The position numbers were made by a program, and so were the translations under genes. The notes under the pieces are model-generated. The model was not told the DNA's origin. It saw only the letters and a program-made list of their open reading frames with translations, and did not search any database. 64,000 nt of DNA, from contig NC_083566.1 in the NCBI RefSeq assembly GCF_019925205.1, positions 33,046,001 through 33,110,000 of the forward strand, read 5' to 3'. Below are positions 36,901-48,780 of this stretch, piece by piece. The stretch is from Metopolophium dirhodum. Lineage: Eukaryota > Arthropoda > Insecta > Hemiptera > Aphididae. Numbering within the stretch: the first letter of the stretch is position 1; each line of letters opens with the position of its first letter.

Positions 36901-39900
36901 TAGCAGTGTTTTCTGTTTCATTTTTCATCTACTGTAGATTACTATAATAATGGGGTGGCTCAGTCAGTGGCGTGCGGTGATATTTAAAGCTTGGTGTAAG
37001 CGCTCGAAAAAAAATTAAATGTTACAAATGAAAATATTATGGTTTTAAAAGGAAACTTTAAGTGTACCTACTTTTATAATTGATTAACGTAACATTTTTA
37101 AATTGCGCATTTGAGCTTAAAAAAAAATTCGGTATCCGAAAATCCGTTTCCAGAAGTATTCATAACCGCTCAAGCAGCACTTCCAACTGCTGCACAACAC
37201 CGTACCCTTCCCTGCCAGCTGTGTAATGACACGAACCGAGTAATCGAAATATTATCCCGAGCACTTCTTTCAATATATTGTACAACTAAATGGCTAAATA
37301 ATAATTTTTTTCTAACTTTTAATACATTACAATACTGTTACATATTACTCAAGAATAACTCACAACTATATACAACTCCATTGTGTAGGTATATTATTAT
37401 ATCTATAATGAAAACCTACAATACAACGTGACACGTTGCCAATTGATATTATAAACTAAATACATTTCTTTTCCTTCCTATCTGGCCATATAATATATAG
37501 TATAAACAAATATATATATTCTTATAAACTATAATATACTCTTATTTAAGAGCAATATCAATCATATAGTATTTTTGAATCTAATAAATTTAATATCCAC
37601 CATCACTTGTTTTGATCCACTTCAAAGTTAACCGTTGTCATTTGCCCGCACTTGATATATCGATAATGTATTACGGATAGGGTACAGATTTTAATATTTA
37701 TTTACGATACCACCTGTAACAAAAACATATTACGCCATAATGTTTATAGTTATTGATAGGTACGTATAACTACGGTTTGCAGTCAAGTTTCGATTGAAAA
37801 CATTATATAAATAATGACATGTCAAGTGCCTGCGACCACAGGCCAATCGTTAATCTTTTTGATCGTGTGGAAATGAACAACGTTTCAGTTACACGAACCG
37901 TATTGTCTTTTAACAAATTTTTACTTTTCACCTTTCCGTTTGCCTACGCTAACCATGTAAGCTATTCCGTAGTTATGGATAAATCGTACACGTATAATAA
38001 TTGTAAGCTCGTTTTTGTCAAATCTAAGACAATACTACCTAATTAGGCAGTAAAAATCGTACAATTAATCAAAACCGCTTACAAACTAAAAAGGCACTAC
38101 TAAAAGTTAATCGTACAAATATAACAACGATAATTATTATTAATAACCTCATGAAAATCAAATTAAATAGAGCTATATACGCTTCAGGCGTTCTTGAGAT
38201 TGCTTATTACGTACCTACCCATACCACAAAAATGTGTGAAAAACGATCGTCGAAGGTAAAAATATAATGTTTGTACGTTTACCGCATGATTCCACCATAA
38301 AACCAAGGCTAAAAGTTCAAATTGAATAGTTTACATTTTAAAAACAAAACATGGGTAATATTAAAATAAGTATAATGTTTTAGTTTCAAATGTCACCGTG
38401 ACAAGCGAGAAGTGACAAGGCGATTATTAATTCAACATAAAAGGTTATCGTCAAGAGCTATAAAAAAAAAAAAACGGTTGGCATTACAACGCGCGCCGTT
38501 TTCATTATAATACGCATTATTGCCTCTATACCTATATACCTGATTATATAATATTATTATACCATAGTACGCCAAAATCGAATTCTATCGTTTTACGAAC
38601 GACAGGATAACATGATAAACAACTGCGAGACTGTGTACGAATGTTATAATGACGCGCGCCTATATACCTAATAATAGTTCTAAACAGTATAATATAAACA
38701 ATGTACAATAACTGCCTATATCATAATATTATGCAAATCGCGCAAGTCTCCGGGTGGTCGGCGCGTGGTCGTCGAGCGACGCGTGCTCACGGGAAGAAAG
38801 AAAACCATAAATCGCCACCCGTTGTGTAATAATTAATATAATAGCGTCGCAAATACGATATTAATAATATAATAGTATGGGTATTATTATCGCAATAGGT
38901 ACTCCGACGACTGCGATACGACTAACAACGTTTATGGCCCGATGGCCGGATACGAATATTGTTCCCGGCTTAGGTATTTGGACAGACGTTACGGGTATTA
39001 TTATTACTATTTCGTCGGCTTAAACGCCATGTACGGTGCACGCCGAGTTATGTCGTACCAATGCGTAATCCATATGGTTTGGTTTTTGTCCCTAACGTGG
39101 TGGGGAGGGGCATTGGCTATGTTTCATTTTTATCTCCTTCGATAATGTAAAAGGTGTTTAACATTACATTGACTTACTTATCGTTTTGTGTGAGTATTTT
39201 ACAAGTGTTTTTCCGGTATTAAAATAGTGTATGGTCAAGTAGAATACTGGAAGTACAGCGAATATTTTGAAATACGTGTAATATTTAATGAAATTTAGTT
39301 TTTACCTATTGAACAGACGAATATTATTTATAATAATAATATTATTGTTATGTAACTATTTTATTATTTTAATCGTGTGATATAAGTAGGTACCTACCAA
39401 TCGTGTGTCTTAGATCTGAGTGAGATCAGTTATTTTTTTTATCAGATATTGTGCAGGTTTTAGAACTCACTCGAACAACACACATTTTATTGCACAGGAA
39501 GGAAAAGTTGCACGATAACATTTTTTTTGATTAACTACAAAAATTGTTATCTATTTATTTACAAATTGTATTAAATCATTATTTATATGGACTTACAGTT
39601 AATATGCGATTACTCTAAGCACAAATACGCGCGTTCGCTTAAGTACGTTTCAAATGGACATTACGTTCTCGATTCGGGTACCTACATTACTATGTATAGT
39701 AAACTTAAGATCGATGCAGTCAGTCATGTGTATTAAGGGGGCTCCACAGTTTGTGGGCCAAACATAATATTTGTGAGTAGGAGGCCCCACAAACACTCAG
39801 ACGAAAAGGTCGTAGCAGGCAAAGAAGAATATGAAAATGTTCGTTCTGGTTGATCCATCTCTAGTCTATAACTACACATATTGCGGCTGTAATACAATTT

Positions 39901-42900
39901 ATTATATGGACGGACATATTGTAGCTGTAATACGATTTATTATATGGATGGACATTATCGTAGGATCGCATAAATTTGTTATAATAGTATATCATTTGCA
40001 GGTGGTGTCACGCGCAGGACGGTCAGGAGGCAGCGACAGTATTTGGACAACGGCGGATACGATCGCGATGTGGCCACAAGTACGTAGGCGACACACTGCA
40101 TGAAATTTATAGTCGGACAAATTTTTGTCTAATTTTTGACGTGTTCAGGTAGTGGCGTTTGTCCAGAAAGAAACGGACGGTACCCGTTGGGCAACCAGTG
40201 CGACAAGTGAGTTTGGACGTATGTCGTTTTAAGTTATAACATTATCATTTATCGTGTTGGGGAAAAAATACATAATAATATTATAATACGACGTGAGTAC
40301 ACGTCTGCATATTATTGTACACAGATAACGCCTGCAATGTGCATCAAAAACCTGTGTTAGTTGTGGTCAGCTTATTATTTGACCGCAGAAAATAGCTCGA
40401 TCTCAATAATATGTGAAATAACAAAAGAGACAGTTATAATTATAGAATAAAGTAATAATAATTAAAATTAAAATGAATCGTATTATGTTTTTATTTTGTA
40501 TACAATTTATACTCCAGTAGTCCAGTACACCTATATTTATTTTTATTTTTGTAAGATATACGGGAGTGCATATTGATATACTATACAGGTAATGATTGAT
40601 GATACAGTGTTGATTTCTCGTGTAGAGTAGCTGGTAGGCAGGTAACCGTTTTTATTTGGTTTCTAATTAATTGTATTTAAGAACTTGATAGTTTTAAGAT
40701 AATTTAAAATCATCACAAAAGAACATTTTTTTTTTTTAAATTTATTATATATTTTACTATATTTTATCGTTACAATTGTTTGAGTTTCTTTACTGTTTTT
40801 AATAATGGCACATATTTTTAATTTCATATTCCTAAGCGGAATATTGTTCTGAGCATTTAAATATTTTAAACTCTAGGAATTAATTAGTTATAAGTATTTA
40901 CGCAATGGTTATAATATGAGCAGAGTAATGGATCAATTTTTTGCTACGTACTGTGCCACTTTACTCCGCTCGTCTAAATTGTTATTACTTATTAATTACT
41001 CATTCAAACTTCGATTTGTATAATGAATATTTACGAACCTATACATTAATTCATATATCTATAGATGGATAAATATGTATACATATTGAAATTATCAACA
41101 AAAATATTTTTACATTCTAAAAAGTATAGAACTCATAAAAATGTAGGTAACAATAAAAAATTATTTTTAAAATTGTGAAAAATGTTTGGAAAAATTAGCG
41201 TTTATGTTTATCTTCAAAAGAATCGCTCTGTAAATAATATTTGAGTAAAGGTAGTGATATATATAGGTGTATCAGATAATTATAATAGTGAATAATGGAC
41301 AAGAATCAATTTTACATCTATACGAAAGAAATAGTGAAAAATCCTATTAGTATACATAATAAAACATTGCGGTATATATAATACTAGTTTAAATTAATTT
41401 ATTGTTATTATTTCATACAACACAATTTACATACGTTATCTGAAAATTTAGTTAAAATGTACAAACAATGTTTTTTTCTTATTCCTTGTATCTTATTTTA
41501 TTTGTTTTATTTTAACGTCACCGTCCTTACACCTTCTGTAACTTTTACACACTTTTTTCAAGATTTTCGTTGTAAATAAAATGTATATTATATCAGGTAT
41601 TTACAATGCGAGAATGGCGTACCCACAGAAAAATTATGTCCCGACGGACTGTTCTTCAACTCAAAGTCATCGATATTCTCCTACCCGTGCCAATATCCAC
41701 CAGAAGTAGATTGCGAGGGAAGAACCCAATTGCGTGAGTTTTATATAAATCAATAACTTGTACAATATACTATATAGTTCCCATTTACAGTATTCTTATT
41801 AGATATTATGCATCATGGTTTTAAATCAGGTAGCTGTTTCAAACTTAGGGTCCCGGTGCCAGTTTTTAAATTTTCCACAATTCTATAACATTTGAAAATT
41901 AAATTTTATATTTTAGTTGCCACCTCAATTATAAGACTTTTCCACTAATCTACTACCCGATACCTATTTAGGGGGGGGGGGGTGTTGATAGGGTGTATTA
42001 TATCGAAAAAAAATACTTTACGGGAATAATTCTCGAGTATTGTAGAATTATCAGATTTTGTTAACTATTTTTTTATCTGAAAGAAGAAGACTTCCTACAC
42101 CCCGCATCGATCTCTGATTTTGTATTTTATTTCAAATAATTGTATTAAAAAATTTGTAAAAAAATGGTTTTTATCTTGTATTTTCTTAGTCATATTATAA
42201 AGTTTGAGAATAACATATTGAAAATCAGAGATCGATGCGGGCTGTGGAATATTTCCATCTAGCAATCAAAAAAAAAATATGAAAATTCGTTGATTCTACA
42301 AGGCGGTATCGTTATTCCCGTAGAGTGTATTTTTGAGGACAAAATGGCATCGGCACCGGGCGCCTTACTAAAAATGATCTTCATGCCAACATCTATACAG
42401 TTTAAAAAAAAAAATGTTTTAATTATTTTCTATATACCTACCTATTGTTATAATCCACCGATAACAAATGTCTTAAACCTAAAAATGTTTCAGAACCCCC
42501 ACAATCCTCCAGCGACTGTCCGAGACAATTCGGTTACTTTCGGCTGGGTGACGAGACAAAATGTGGTCAGTTTCTAAACTGCGTAAACGGCATAGGATAC
42601 AAATTTGATTGTCCCGAAGGATTGGCGTTCAACGAGTTGACGTTTAGATGTGACTGGCCGGATCAGGTGGACACGTGCGACGCAGAAGGTAAATTTTATA
42701 AATTGTAATGTAAAATTGTATAAGTTATGTTGACTTTAATATTATAATAATATGTAAAAAAACTAAAAAAAAATTAAAAAGTAAAGCTCTTGTAATAATA
42801 CGAATAGAAAGTGAATATTACAGACACCTATACTCACATGATAATGTTATTATAGGCTCCTATAGTCCTATGCATATAATGTATATATATATATATATAT

Positions 42901-45132
42901 ATGTGTTGATAATATGATTAACAAACAAACGATGTACAATTTTATTGGTATTATGTACAATGAGAATCACATTTTTATAAGCCCAATTCATCACCGTGAA
43001 TTTACACTCAGCGAGTGTTATTAGTTAGTTTTCATAAATCTAATTAAGTATTGAATATATCGAGCATGAAGTGAACAAACATCAAACATTCAAATTGACG
43101 ATTTCTGGTCCCGATCTGTTTTTTAAACACCAAATATACGGGACGAATAGATATAATATGATAATAGTATAATATTAATCTACATTAACAGTTTTATGGA
43201 AATATAATTATTATTTCACGTCAACGTATTATTATCGTACTATTATAGTGAGACAAATTTAGATTAATTTACTTACTTACCTATTATAGTATTATATTGT
43301 ACGCTGTTGGTGTTGTCGTGTTGAATATATAGGTATTAGTTCAGCACACCGTATTCGTTATTGGCTACAAAAATGTTATAATAGCCAAGACGCAAATCGG
43401 AAATATCAGTAGCAATGACTTTTTCTTGTTATACCTACACATCACATGGACATTATACGTGAATACAATTTTTTTTTTTTTTTTTTTTAAAAAACCATTA
43501 TAAATCCCATACATAATATTATTATATTTGAAATAGAAATTACATAACAAAAATCACGATATGTTATGAAACCGTTTCGTGTTCAGTCAAATCTATATAA
43601 TCGTCGTAAATATATATAAATATATATAATTTAAAATTGAAATTATATTTGTTTGCACAACAACACTGCCTGTATAATGATTTAATATTATAATGTCTAT
43701 GTAGCCAAAAATATGTAAAAACTAATCAATTAACAATTAATTTCCATGCGATAATTTACAGCATTCCTTGGATTTAGATGTCCGCCCGAAGAAAACCCGC
43801 TGGAAGGCCACAAACTCCATCCTAACTCGGTGGATTGTCAAAAGTTTTACCTTTGCGTTAGCGGCAGGCCTCGGCTATACAACTGTGGGACTGGACTAGG
43901 ATTCAATGAACTCATTGGCGCTTGTGACATCAGGGAAAACGTAACCTCGTGGTAAATACAAATAATTGTTTTACTACATTTATGTGCACAATGCACATGT
44001 TTAAATTTGTAATGTTTGAACGCCCCAGCTAGGTAAATTATATATGAATAAAGGGGTATGCTTATGATAATGATTCACTTGCGACTTGCATTATGTTCCC
44101 ACGGAATTGGATACTCTTAATGCTCTAATTTAAACAATTAGTTGAAATTCAATGTCTTAAAAATAATTTTGTCATACCTGCTTAATACACTATAGTACAT
44201 AATATATAAAAACCATTTTAATGTAAAAAACTACCTATTCCATCGGACTATAGCTTATAAAATCGATATATATTTAAATATAAACATTTTAAAAGGCACA
44301 CTTGTAATTTTTAAAATATGATTGTTTAATGATATGGAGCTAGAAAAATGTGTGAACATTTAAAAAAAAAACCATCTTATACCTAATTGTCAGAATGAGT
44401 GATTGTACACAAATTTTGGATTTCATATAACTTTTACGGTCGGAAGTTTGGCGAAATTCGCACAATCAAAAAACAATAAATTTTTCTGGTAAAACAAGTG
44501 TTGAAAAATTGTAGAAAAATGAAAATGAACTTAAGTATTTTCTATAAGCTTCAGTTTTATACGGAAAATCGATGGAATTTATGACAACAGAAAGTAAAAA
44601 ACTTTTTATTAAAAGATAAAATAAAATGCAATATAAATATTTAATATTGGCATTAAACGTGACATAAATTATTAAGAAGTCTTTTTTTTTTTAGATTTGT
44701 AGTAAACTATTAGGTTTAATTCGCAAATATAATATTATTATCCCTAATTTTACTACAATATTTATAATTCTCGTTAAAAAATACATTTCCTATAAACATG
44801 CTCTATATATACGTATAATGTATATACTGCTTAGTAAAAATAAATATATTATAGTATTATACTTACTTTGGTGCAGTATAAAAACATAATATTATAATAT
44901 GGTACGCCACACGGTCACCATAACATCTGCTAATATTTATTGCTAATATTGTTATTAAAAGTAACATTGCGTTTATTCTAATAAATAAATAAATAATCAT
45001 AACATATGGGCTACAGTCTATTGGTGTGGATAATGTTTTAAGAACACGAGAATGTGAATCAAAATATATTTGAAATGTTTGTATTGTTTCAGTTACTCCA
45101 GGACGCCAGATAATTTTGTTCGACTAGGATGA
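30924..45132 (+). CDS. obst-E: Obstructor-E-like secreted chitin-binding protein (three CBM14 domains), complete
   Basis: Six coding exons: 30924-30981, 40149-40206, 41597-41733, 42494-42688, 43762-43951, 45093-45132 (TGA). All introns are GT-AG and phases fit, giving 225 aa. Residues 1-19 (MFRVLVVVAVIAATSVIYA) are a signal peptide. Three peritrophin-A/CBM14 domains each keep all six cysteines: 24/37/43/53/70/78, 93/108/114/124/137/146 and 156/175/181/191/204/213. Signature strings include NGRYPLGNQCDKY, CPDGLFF, CPRQFGY, CPEGLAFNE and RCDWPDQVDTCDAE, which match the obstructor (Gasp) group, best obst-E. These secreted proteins bind and organise chitin in cuticle; Drosophila obst-E shapes larval cuticle at metamorphosis. 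The C-terminal tail after domain 3 is only 12 residues. The first intron is 9.2 kb and contains transposons. Exon 1 is inferred from signal peptide and phase; the other five exons are firm. Naming obst-E over another obstructor is somewhat less certain. Confidence 0.92.
31000..32300. other. CpG- and triplet-repeat-rich start of obstructor intron 1
   Basis: Immediately after the signal-peptide exon the intron stays GC-rich, with (GGT)n at 31651-31670, (CGG)n/(CGT)n at 31894-31925 and (AAT)n at about 31577-31597. Several overlapping open frames up to 144 codons occur on both strands without domains. Likely part of the promoter-proximal CpG region, possibly with enhancers. Confidence 0.4.
32301..35000. 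other. Obstructor intron 1, middle part
   Basis: AT-rich intronic sequence. No nested exon, RNA gene or clear transposon was recognised. Short frames (33914-34111, 34517-34843) lack domains. Confidence 0.45.
35080..35700. other. Second CpG-rich block inside obstructor intron 1
   Basis: A GC-rich island with (GAC)n at about 35247-35268 and a CCCCACCC/CCACCC run at about 35522-35545. Open frames cover both strands (for example 35393-35689 on +, proline- and serine-rich), which is expected from composition. It could be an alternative promoter of the obstructor gene or the 5' end of a nested transcript; I see no protein family. Confidence 0.3.
35962..36509. mobile_element. Inverted-repeat element of about 550 bp (unclassified MITE)
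   Basis: The left arm (35962-35996, TATTAATAACATAGATAATA continuing to GGATAGGCC) is mirrored by the right arm (36477-36509, GGCCTATCCATTATGTATTA continuing to ATTAATA), with one base difference over about 33. The interior has no transposase. No convincing duplication flanks the arms, so the true ends and superfamily are unresolved. Confidence 0.6.
36966..37000 (+). mobile_element. Isolated hAT-like terminus
   Basis: CAGTGGCGTGCGGTGATATT at 36966 looks like the terminal inverted repeat of a hAT element. I could not find its partner (ending ...CACGCCACTG) downstream, so this is a truncated or solo end in obstructor intron 1. Confidence 0.3.
37000..40148. other. Obstructor intron 1, 3' part
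   Basis: Intronic sequence up to the acceptor TTCAG at 40144-40148. A small hairpin (GTTTGTGGGCC...GGCCCCACAAAC, about 39750-39792) lies here. The 90-codon frame at 39831-40103 reads into the intron end, has no cysteine pattern, and is not used as the first exon. Confidence 0.45.
40785..41020. repeat. Foldback repeat family C, diverged copy in obstructor intron 2
   Basis: Contains TTTAATTTCATATTCCTAAG, GCGGAATATTGTTCTGAG, GTTATAAGTATTTACGCAA and CTTTACTCCGCTCGTCTAAA in the same order as the intact copy at 49995-50257. Arms are eroded. Confidence 0.55.
41848..42364. mobile_element. PIF/Harbinger-like MITE in obstructor intron 3
   Basis: Terminal inverted repeats GGGTCCCGGTGCC (left) and GGCACCGGGCGCC (right) match at 11 of 13 positions. 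TTA flanks both sides (41845-41847 and 42365-42367), the 3-bp TWA duplication typical of PIF/Harbinger. Inside, a perfect 21-bp inverted pair (42101-42121 and 42221-42241) makes it a foldback. It shares interior blocks with 21544-22094. No coding capacity; the open frame crossing its right end into exon 4 is artefactual. Confidence 0.75.
42878..42904. repeat. TA dinucleotide microsatellite in obstructor intron 4
   Basis: A (TA)n run at about 42880-42901 flanked by ATG-containing AT-rich DNA. A poly-T tract at about 43470-43488 in the same intron is another simple repeat. Confidence 0.75.
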
Positions 45133-45241
45133 TATATAAAAAGCGAATCGACAACTGTTATATGAGTATTAATGGGAGTTACCTTTTATTTCGACTCGTC
45201 CCTGTCGGATAAACACTCAAGTCCAACTACAAAAGATCTGT

Positions 45242-45328
45242 AATAAACTGTAATGTGACTATTATACTATATTTTGTTTTATCTTTGTTGTAATAAATTA
45301 AGCTTTGAATATTATACGTGCCAATAAA
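45242..45328 (+). terminator. Polyadenylation signal cluster of the obstructor gene
   Basis: Three AATAAA hexamers at 45242, 45292 and 45323 follow the TGA at 45130-45132 within 200 bp, predicting a 3' UTR of about 130-220 nt. Confidence 0.65.
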
Positions 45329-45329
45329 C

Positions 45330-47237
45330 TATTTCGTTGGAAGTTAAATTCTCTCTAGATTATGATTTCTTTTAAAAATAACCAATTCGTCATGTTATCA
45401 AAAGTTTAATATTTATAAAATAATAAAATATATAAATATGAAACATTTGTATTGTTTGTTGTTATATTTAATATTAAACATTTTTTTTTTTTTATATGTC
45501 AATAATATTGAATATTATTATAATTAATGTAATGTAATCAAAGTAAATTTATCCGAATGTATCATAACAATATACATAATACATATTATATATTTGACAT
45601 ATTTACAATAAAATGGTTGGTACAATGGTACCTATAAAAATGTTATTTTATAAGATAAAATTGAGTGTATGCGACTCGAGTCCTGCTCATAATTCATCAT
45701 ATAAGTTGTTTTTATTTTACATATTTATGTACTTCATGAATCATATTATTATATTCATACTTATATTACTATGAATAAAATCAAAATGAATGTAATACAA
45801 CTTACTATATTAAAACTATACAAATGAATATTATATTTTTTCAATCCAACTAATCGCGCTAAGTATAAAAAGAAAAGAGCTCCTTAAAATACACATATAG
45901 GCAAAACACACACTTAACTGTTGGACCTTATATTATATTACAGCAACCAACACGAGTTACGAAATAAATTTCTTGAGAAAGAATTGCAAATCTGTAGTAA
46001 TATAATGAAGTTTGAAAATACAATAATCTAATTGGAAATTTCACGTAGAAGTGCATGGTGTAGTTTTCAAATCATTTTGAACGGTATCAACAGAGTTATA
46101 GCCAATTTAACTAGAAATTATTGTAGTGTATTTTCAACAATTTGTTAGATAATATTCCCCGATAATATTCATAATAACAAATAAAAAAAAAGTAATTCAA
46201 AACCACTCATAAAATCGTATATTGTGTCTGATTACGTCTTTAATCCATATTCTATACATAGTATAGAACATATTTACGTATGTTTTATCTTATATTTAAT
46301 TTCTCTTTTTTAAAATAGCTTGAAGTTTAATAAGCTAGAGGTCACTGCAGGTTTCATATTTGTAGTATTTATCTGTAGCATAAAAATTAACACAACGTAT
46401 ACCTATATAATATACGCACATAGCCCTGAAAGAGTTGGGTTCGTTATTGAAATAGTATAACTTAGTATTTCGGATTTCCAATAGTTTCCATTGTAACTGT
46501 ATGATAAATGATAATTATTAAATTTAGTTAAAAGTAAATTAATCAATATAATAAAATATTTTATTTGGTCTTTATATTGTTCTTTGGTGTGATAAAATAA
46601 TCTACTTTACTATACTATCTATACTCCAACTTAAAATTGTTTAACTATTATAAAAATTATCTGCCTTTTTTTTTAATAATTTATACCCAATACATTTTTC
46701 CCCAGGTTTACGGCAGTTTAGAGAATAATCTTGATGTGACTAAATCTTCTAAATAATTTTATAGCATAGGATTTAATCTTGTCATTTAAATATTACAATT
46801 TTTTTGGCGAGTGTCAATAAAATTTAGAGGGGGGCTTGACTCCCTAAGCTCCTTCAAAAGATGTGCTTTTTATTGTATAGGTTATGACTGTTATGAGTGT
46901 CCCAAATTTTGTTGGCCTCATACTCGCCACCCGGCGCATCGCGCATGCTTGTATATTATATAAAACAACATCCAACCGAATGTCAAATGATCTTATCGAT
47001 GTTATAAATAAAATAACATCATCAAAAGTGTCAGAACCATAATAATGTCACATACCATATTATTATATGAATAAATGTATTAATATTTATAACTTATACT
47101 GTTATAGCAATGCTAATGCACCAAACATTAATAGAACAATGAAGGAAAGGGACGTTTCGGCGCTGCCAATTCATCGTAGACGTTTGGCCGAAATGACAAA
47201 TCGGTGCTAATAAATTATTAAATACAATTATGAAATA
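45330..47237. other. Intergenic sequence between obstructor and receptor genes
   Basis: AT-rich with no recognised gene. A TGGCGAGT / ACTCGCCA inverted pair at about 46804-46928 with a G-rich run may be an old transposon end, but it is too weak to classify. Confidence 0.45.
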
Positions 47238-47741
47238 CTTATGAGTAGGGCTCGTAGTTGAAGGCAAATGCCTTTTTTTATAATAATAATAATAATAATA
47301 ATAATAGAAAATAATTTTTATATCAAAATATGTTTCATTTAATTTCTAAGATAATGAATGAATATTTTCTTTGCCTTTTTGTTTTTTCTCTTTTTTCATT
47401 TAATTGTGTTGAATACATATTAACGGTACAAATCGATAAGAGCTCGTGAAGACGATGCATTCTCGTTGTATAATTAAAATTATTTTCAAAGGATTTTATT
47501 ATTGGTGATATTTAATATCGCTAAAAATTTAATCGAGTGTTTGGTATGGCAAGTTAATTTAACGTTTTAAGTTATGTGTTTTAACGTTATGAAGGTACCC
47601 ATACTATAGGTTAGGCTTATCTATAGATTAAAATATGTTCGTTTAGTCATTTTTCCACAAATTCATTTTTTTGCCTTTTTTTACATCTTAGGTTTTTTTT
47701 TATTGTTTATATTGCCTTCAAATCCGAGCCCTACTTATAAG
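47238..47741. mobile_element. hAT-like non-autonomous element with 8-bp target-site duplication
   Basis: The element spans 47246-47733 (488 bp). The left end is TAGGGCTCGTAGTTGAAGGC and the right end, reversed, is TAGGGCTCGGATTTGAAGGC, differing at 2 of 20 positions. Flanks CTTATGAG (47238-47245) and CTTATAAG (47734-47741) differ at one base. TAGGG-type termini and an 8-bp duplication indicate the hAT superfamily. The motif TTTGCCTTTTT recurs in the subterminal and internal DNA (about 47369, 47668), as expected for transposase-binding repeats. No transposase frame; mobility would need a helper in trans. Confidence 0.8.
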
Positions 47742-47997
47742 TCATAAATATATATTGATGGAACTTTCAAATATAAAGATGTAAATATTTTCAGTCATTA
47801 ATTTCATTAAAGTCAAAGCTGTTTTAAAAAAAAATATTAAGTTACATTTTAGTAATTCAAATTTTTGTATTTCCCCCAAACATTTCTTTGGCATTTATTC
47901 CATTTTGTGAATTCGAATTAGGATGTTGCAGATGAGTTGGCCAATGAACTACCGAGATGTCTTTATTTTAGAAGTTTGAAGAATTTTACATTAGAAA

Positions 47998-48138
47998 GAA
48001 AATCGGTGTATCGGTTGGAGAAAACCTCGCTATTCGCCTGACATGTGGAATCTTCACCAGAGGGCAGAGTATTTTTTATTTGGACTTTGGAGCAAACCTA
48101 AAGTGTATTGTTTGCTATTGACGATAATTAACTTTTAA
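47998..48138 (+). pseudogene. Probable fragment of a MULE-type transposase
   Basis: One frame reads ENRCIGWRKPRYSPDMWNLHQ then RAEYFLFGLWSKPK and ends at TAA (48136-48138). The RPRY(S/P)P(D/A)MWN.H.R pattern resembles the region after the catalytic core of MULE (Mutator-like) transposases common in aphids, normally followed by a TN..E.WH block that is absent here. Adjacent frames look coding-like but broken. A short relic; the family call is tentative. Confidence 0.35.
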
Positions 48139-48546
48139 TAATATATTTGTAAATAGTATACGCACTTGTAAGTCTCGATGTCCACCACCGGCACCACCCC
48201 AATCCAATTTTTATTTTTTTTTTTTTCTTGGCATCTTCAAAATATTTACTTTAACAAAAAAAACAACTAATTTGCAGATTATCTCCACAATAATTAAACC
48301 ACCCTTTTTCCTGAATTTGGCGTCATCTACAAATTATTATTTATTCGAAGGCTTAAATGTATGGGACCCAGCACAAACACCACATAGGTATAAACCAAAG
48401 CCCCAAGGGTAATTTATTAGTACTAATAAATTATTTTAGCATGTCAGTAAAAAACTTAAATAAATAAACAATAAGATGATGACTAGTTCCTTTCTACGGG
48501 AGGTCAATATAATATAAAAAAAAAGTCACAAATCAAATAATATATG
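48139..48546. other. Upstream intergenic sequence of the receptor gene
   Basis: AT-rich with a poly-T run near 48214-48226. No exon or repeat class was recognised. Confidence 0.4.
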
Positions 48547-48641
48547 GGTTAGTCCATTTTAGTATCAATCTTATTAATACATATAGAGGTAGTATTTAAT
48601 TTTACATTATTAATAAGAGGCGAACAACATTTGGACTAGCC
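48547..48641. repeat. 95-bp foldback just upstream of the odorant receptor
   Basis: GGTTAGTCCA (48547-48556) faces TGGACTAGCC (48632-48641) with one mismatch, and CTTATTAATA faces TATTAATAAG inside. It sits about 110 bp upstream of the predicted start site, so it could be a tiny MITE supplying promoter sequence. Confidence 0.45.
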
Positions 48642-48724
48642 TATAATTATATATAATATTATAAAATATTGTAGATGTTTTTGCATTTCGACGTTAGTAT
48701 TTTATAAACACCACATCGGTGTTG

Positions 48725-48780
48725 AATAAATATTAGAAACCGAAAAATAATCACACTCAGTGTGCCAACGGTGACACGAC
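48725..48780 (+). promoter_or_regulatory. Predicted core promoter and short 5' UTR of the odorant receptor
   Basis: TCAGT at 48757-48761 matches the arthropod initiator consensus. An AT-rich TATA-like AATAAATATT at 48726-48735 lies about 30 bp upstream. That spacing would give a 5' UTR of roughly 20 nt before the ATG at 48781. Confidence 0.45.

Noticed and set aside
39831..40103. Frame beginning MKMFVLVDPS as an alternative first exon of the obstructor gene
   Set aside because: The hydrophobic start is too short for a signal peptide, there is no suitable donor in phase 1, and the frame contains a tandemly repeated TATTATATGGA segment.
42290..42577. 95-codon frame overlapping obstructor exon 4
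   Set aside because: It starts inside the PIF-like MITE and uses a different register from the cysteine-conserving exon.
46804..46930. TGGCGAGT...ACTCGCCA inverted pair as transposon ends
   Set aside because: Only about 9-10 bp of pairing, no duplication and no second copy seen; left unclassified.
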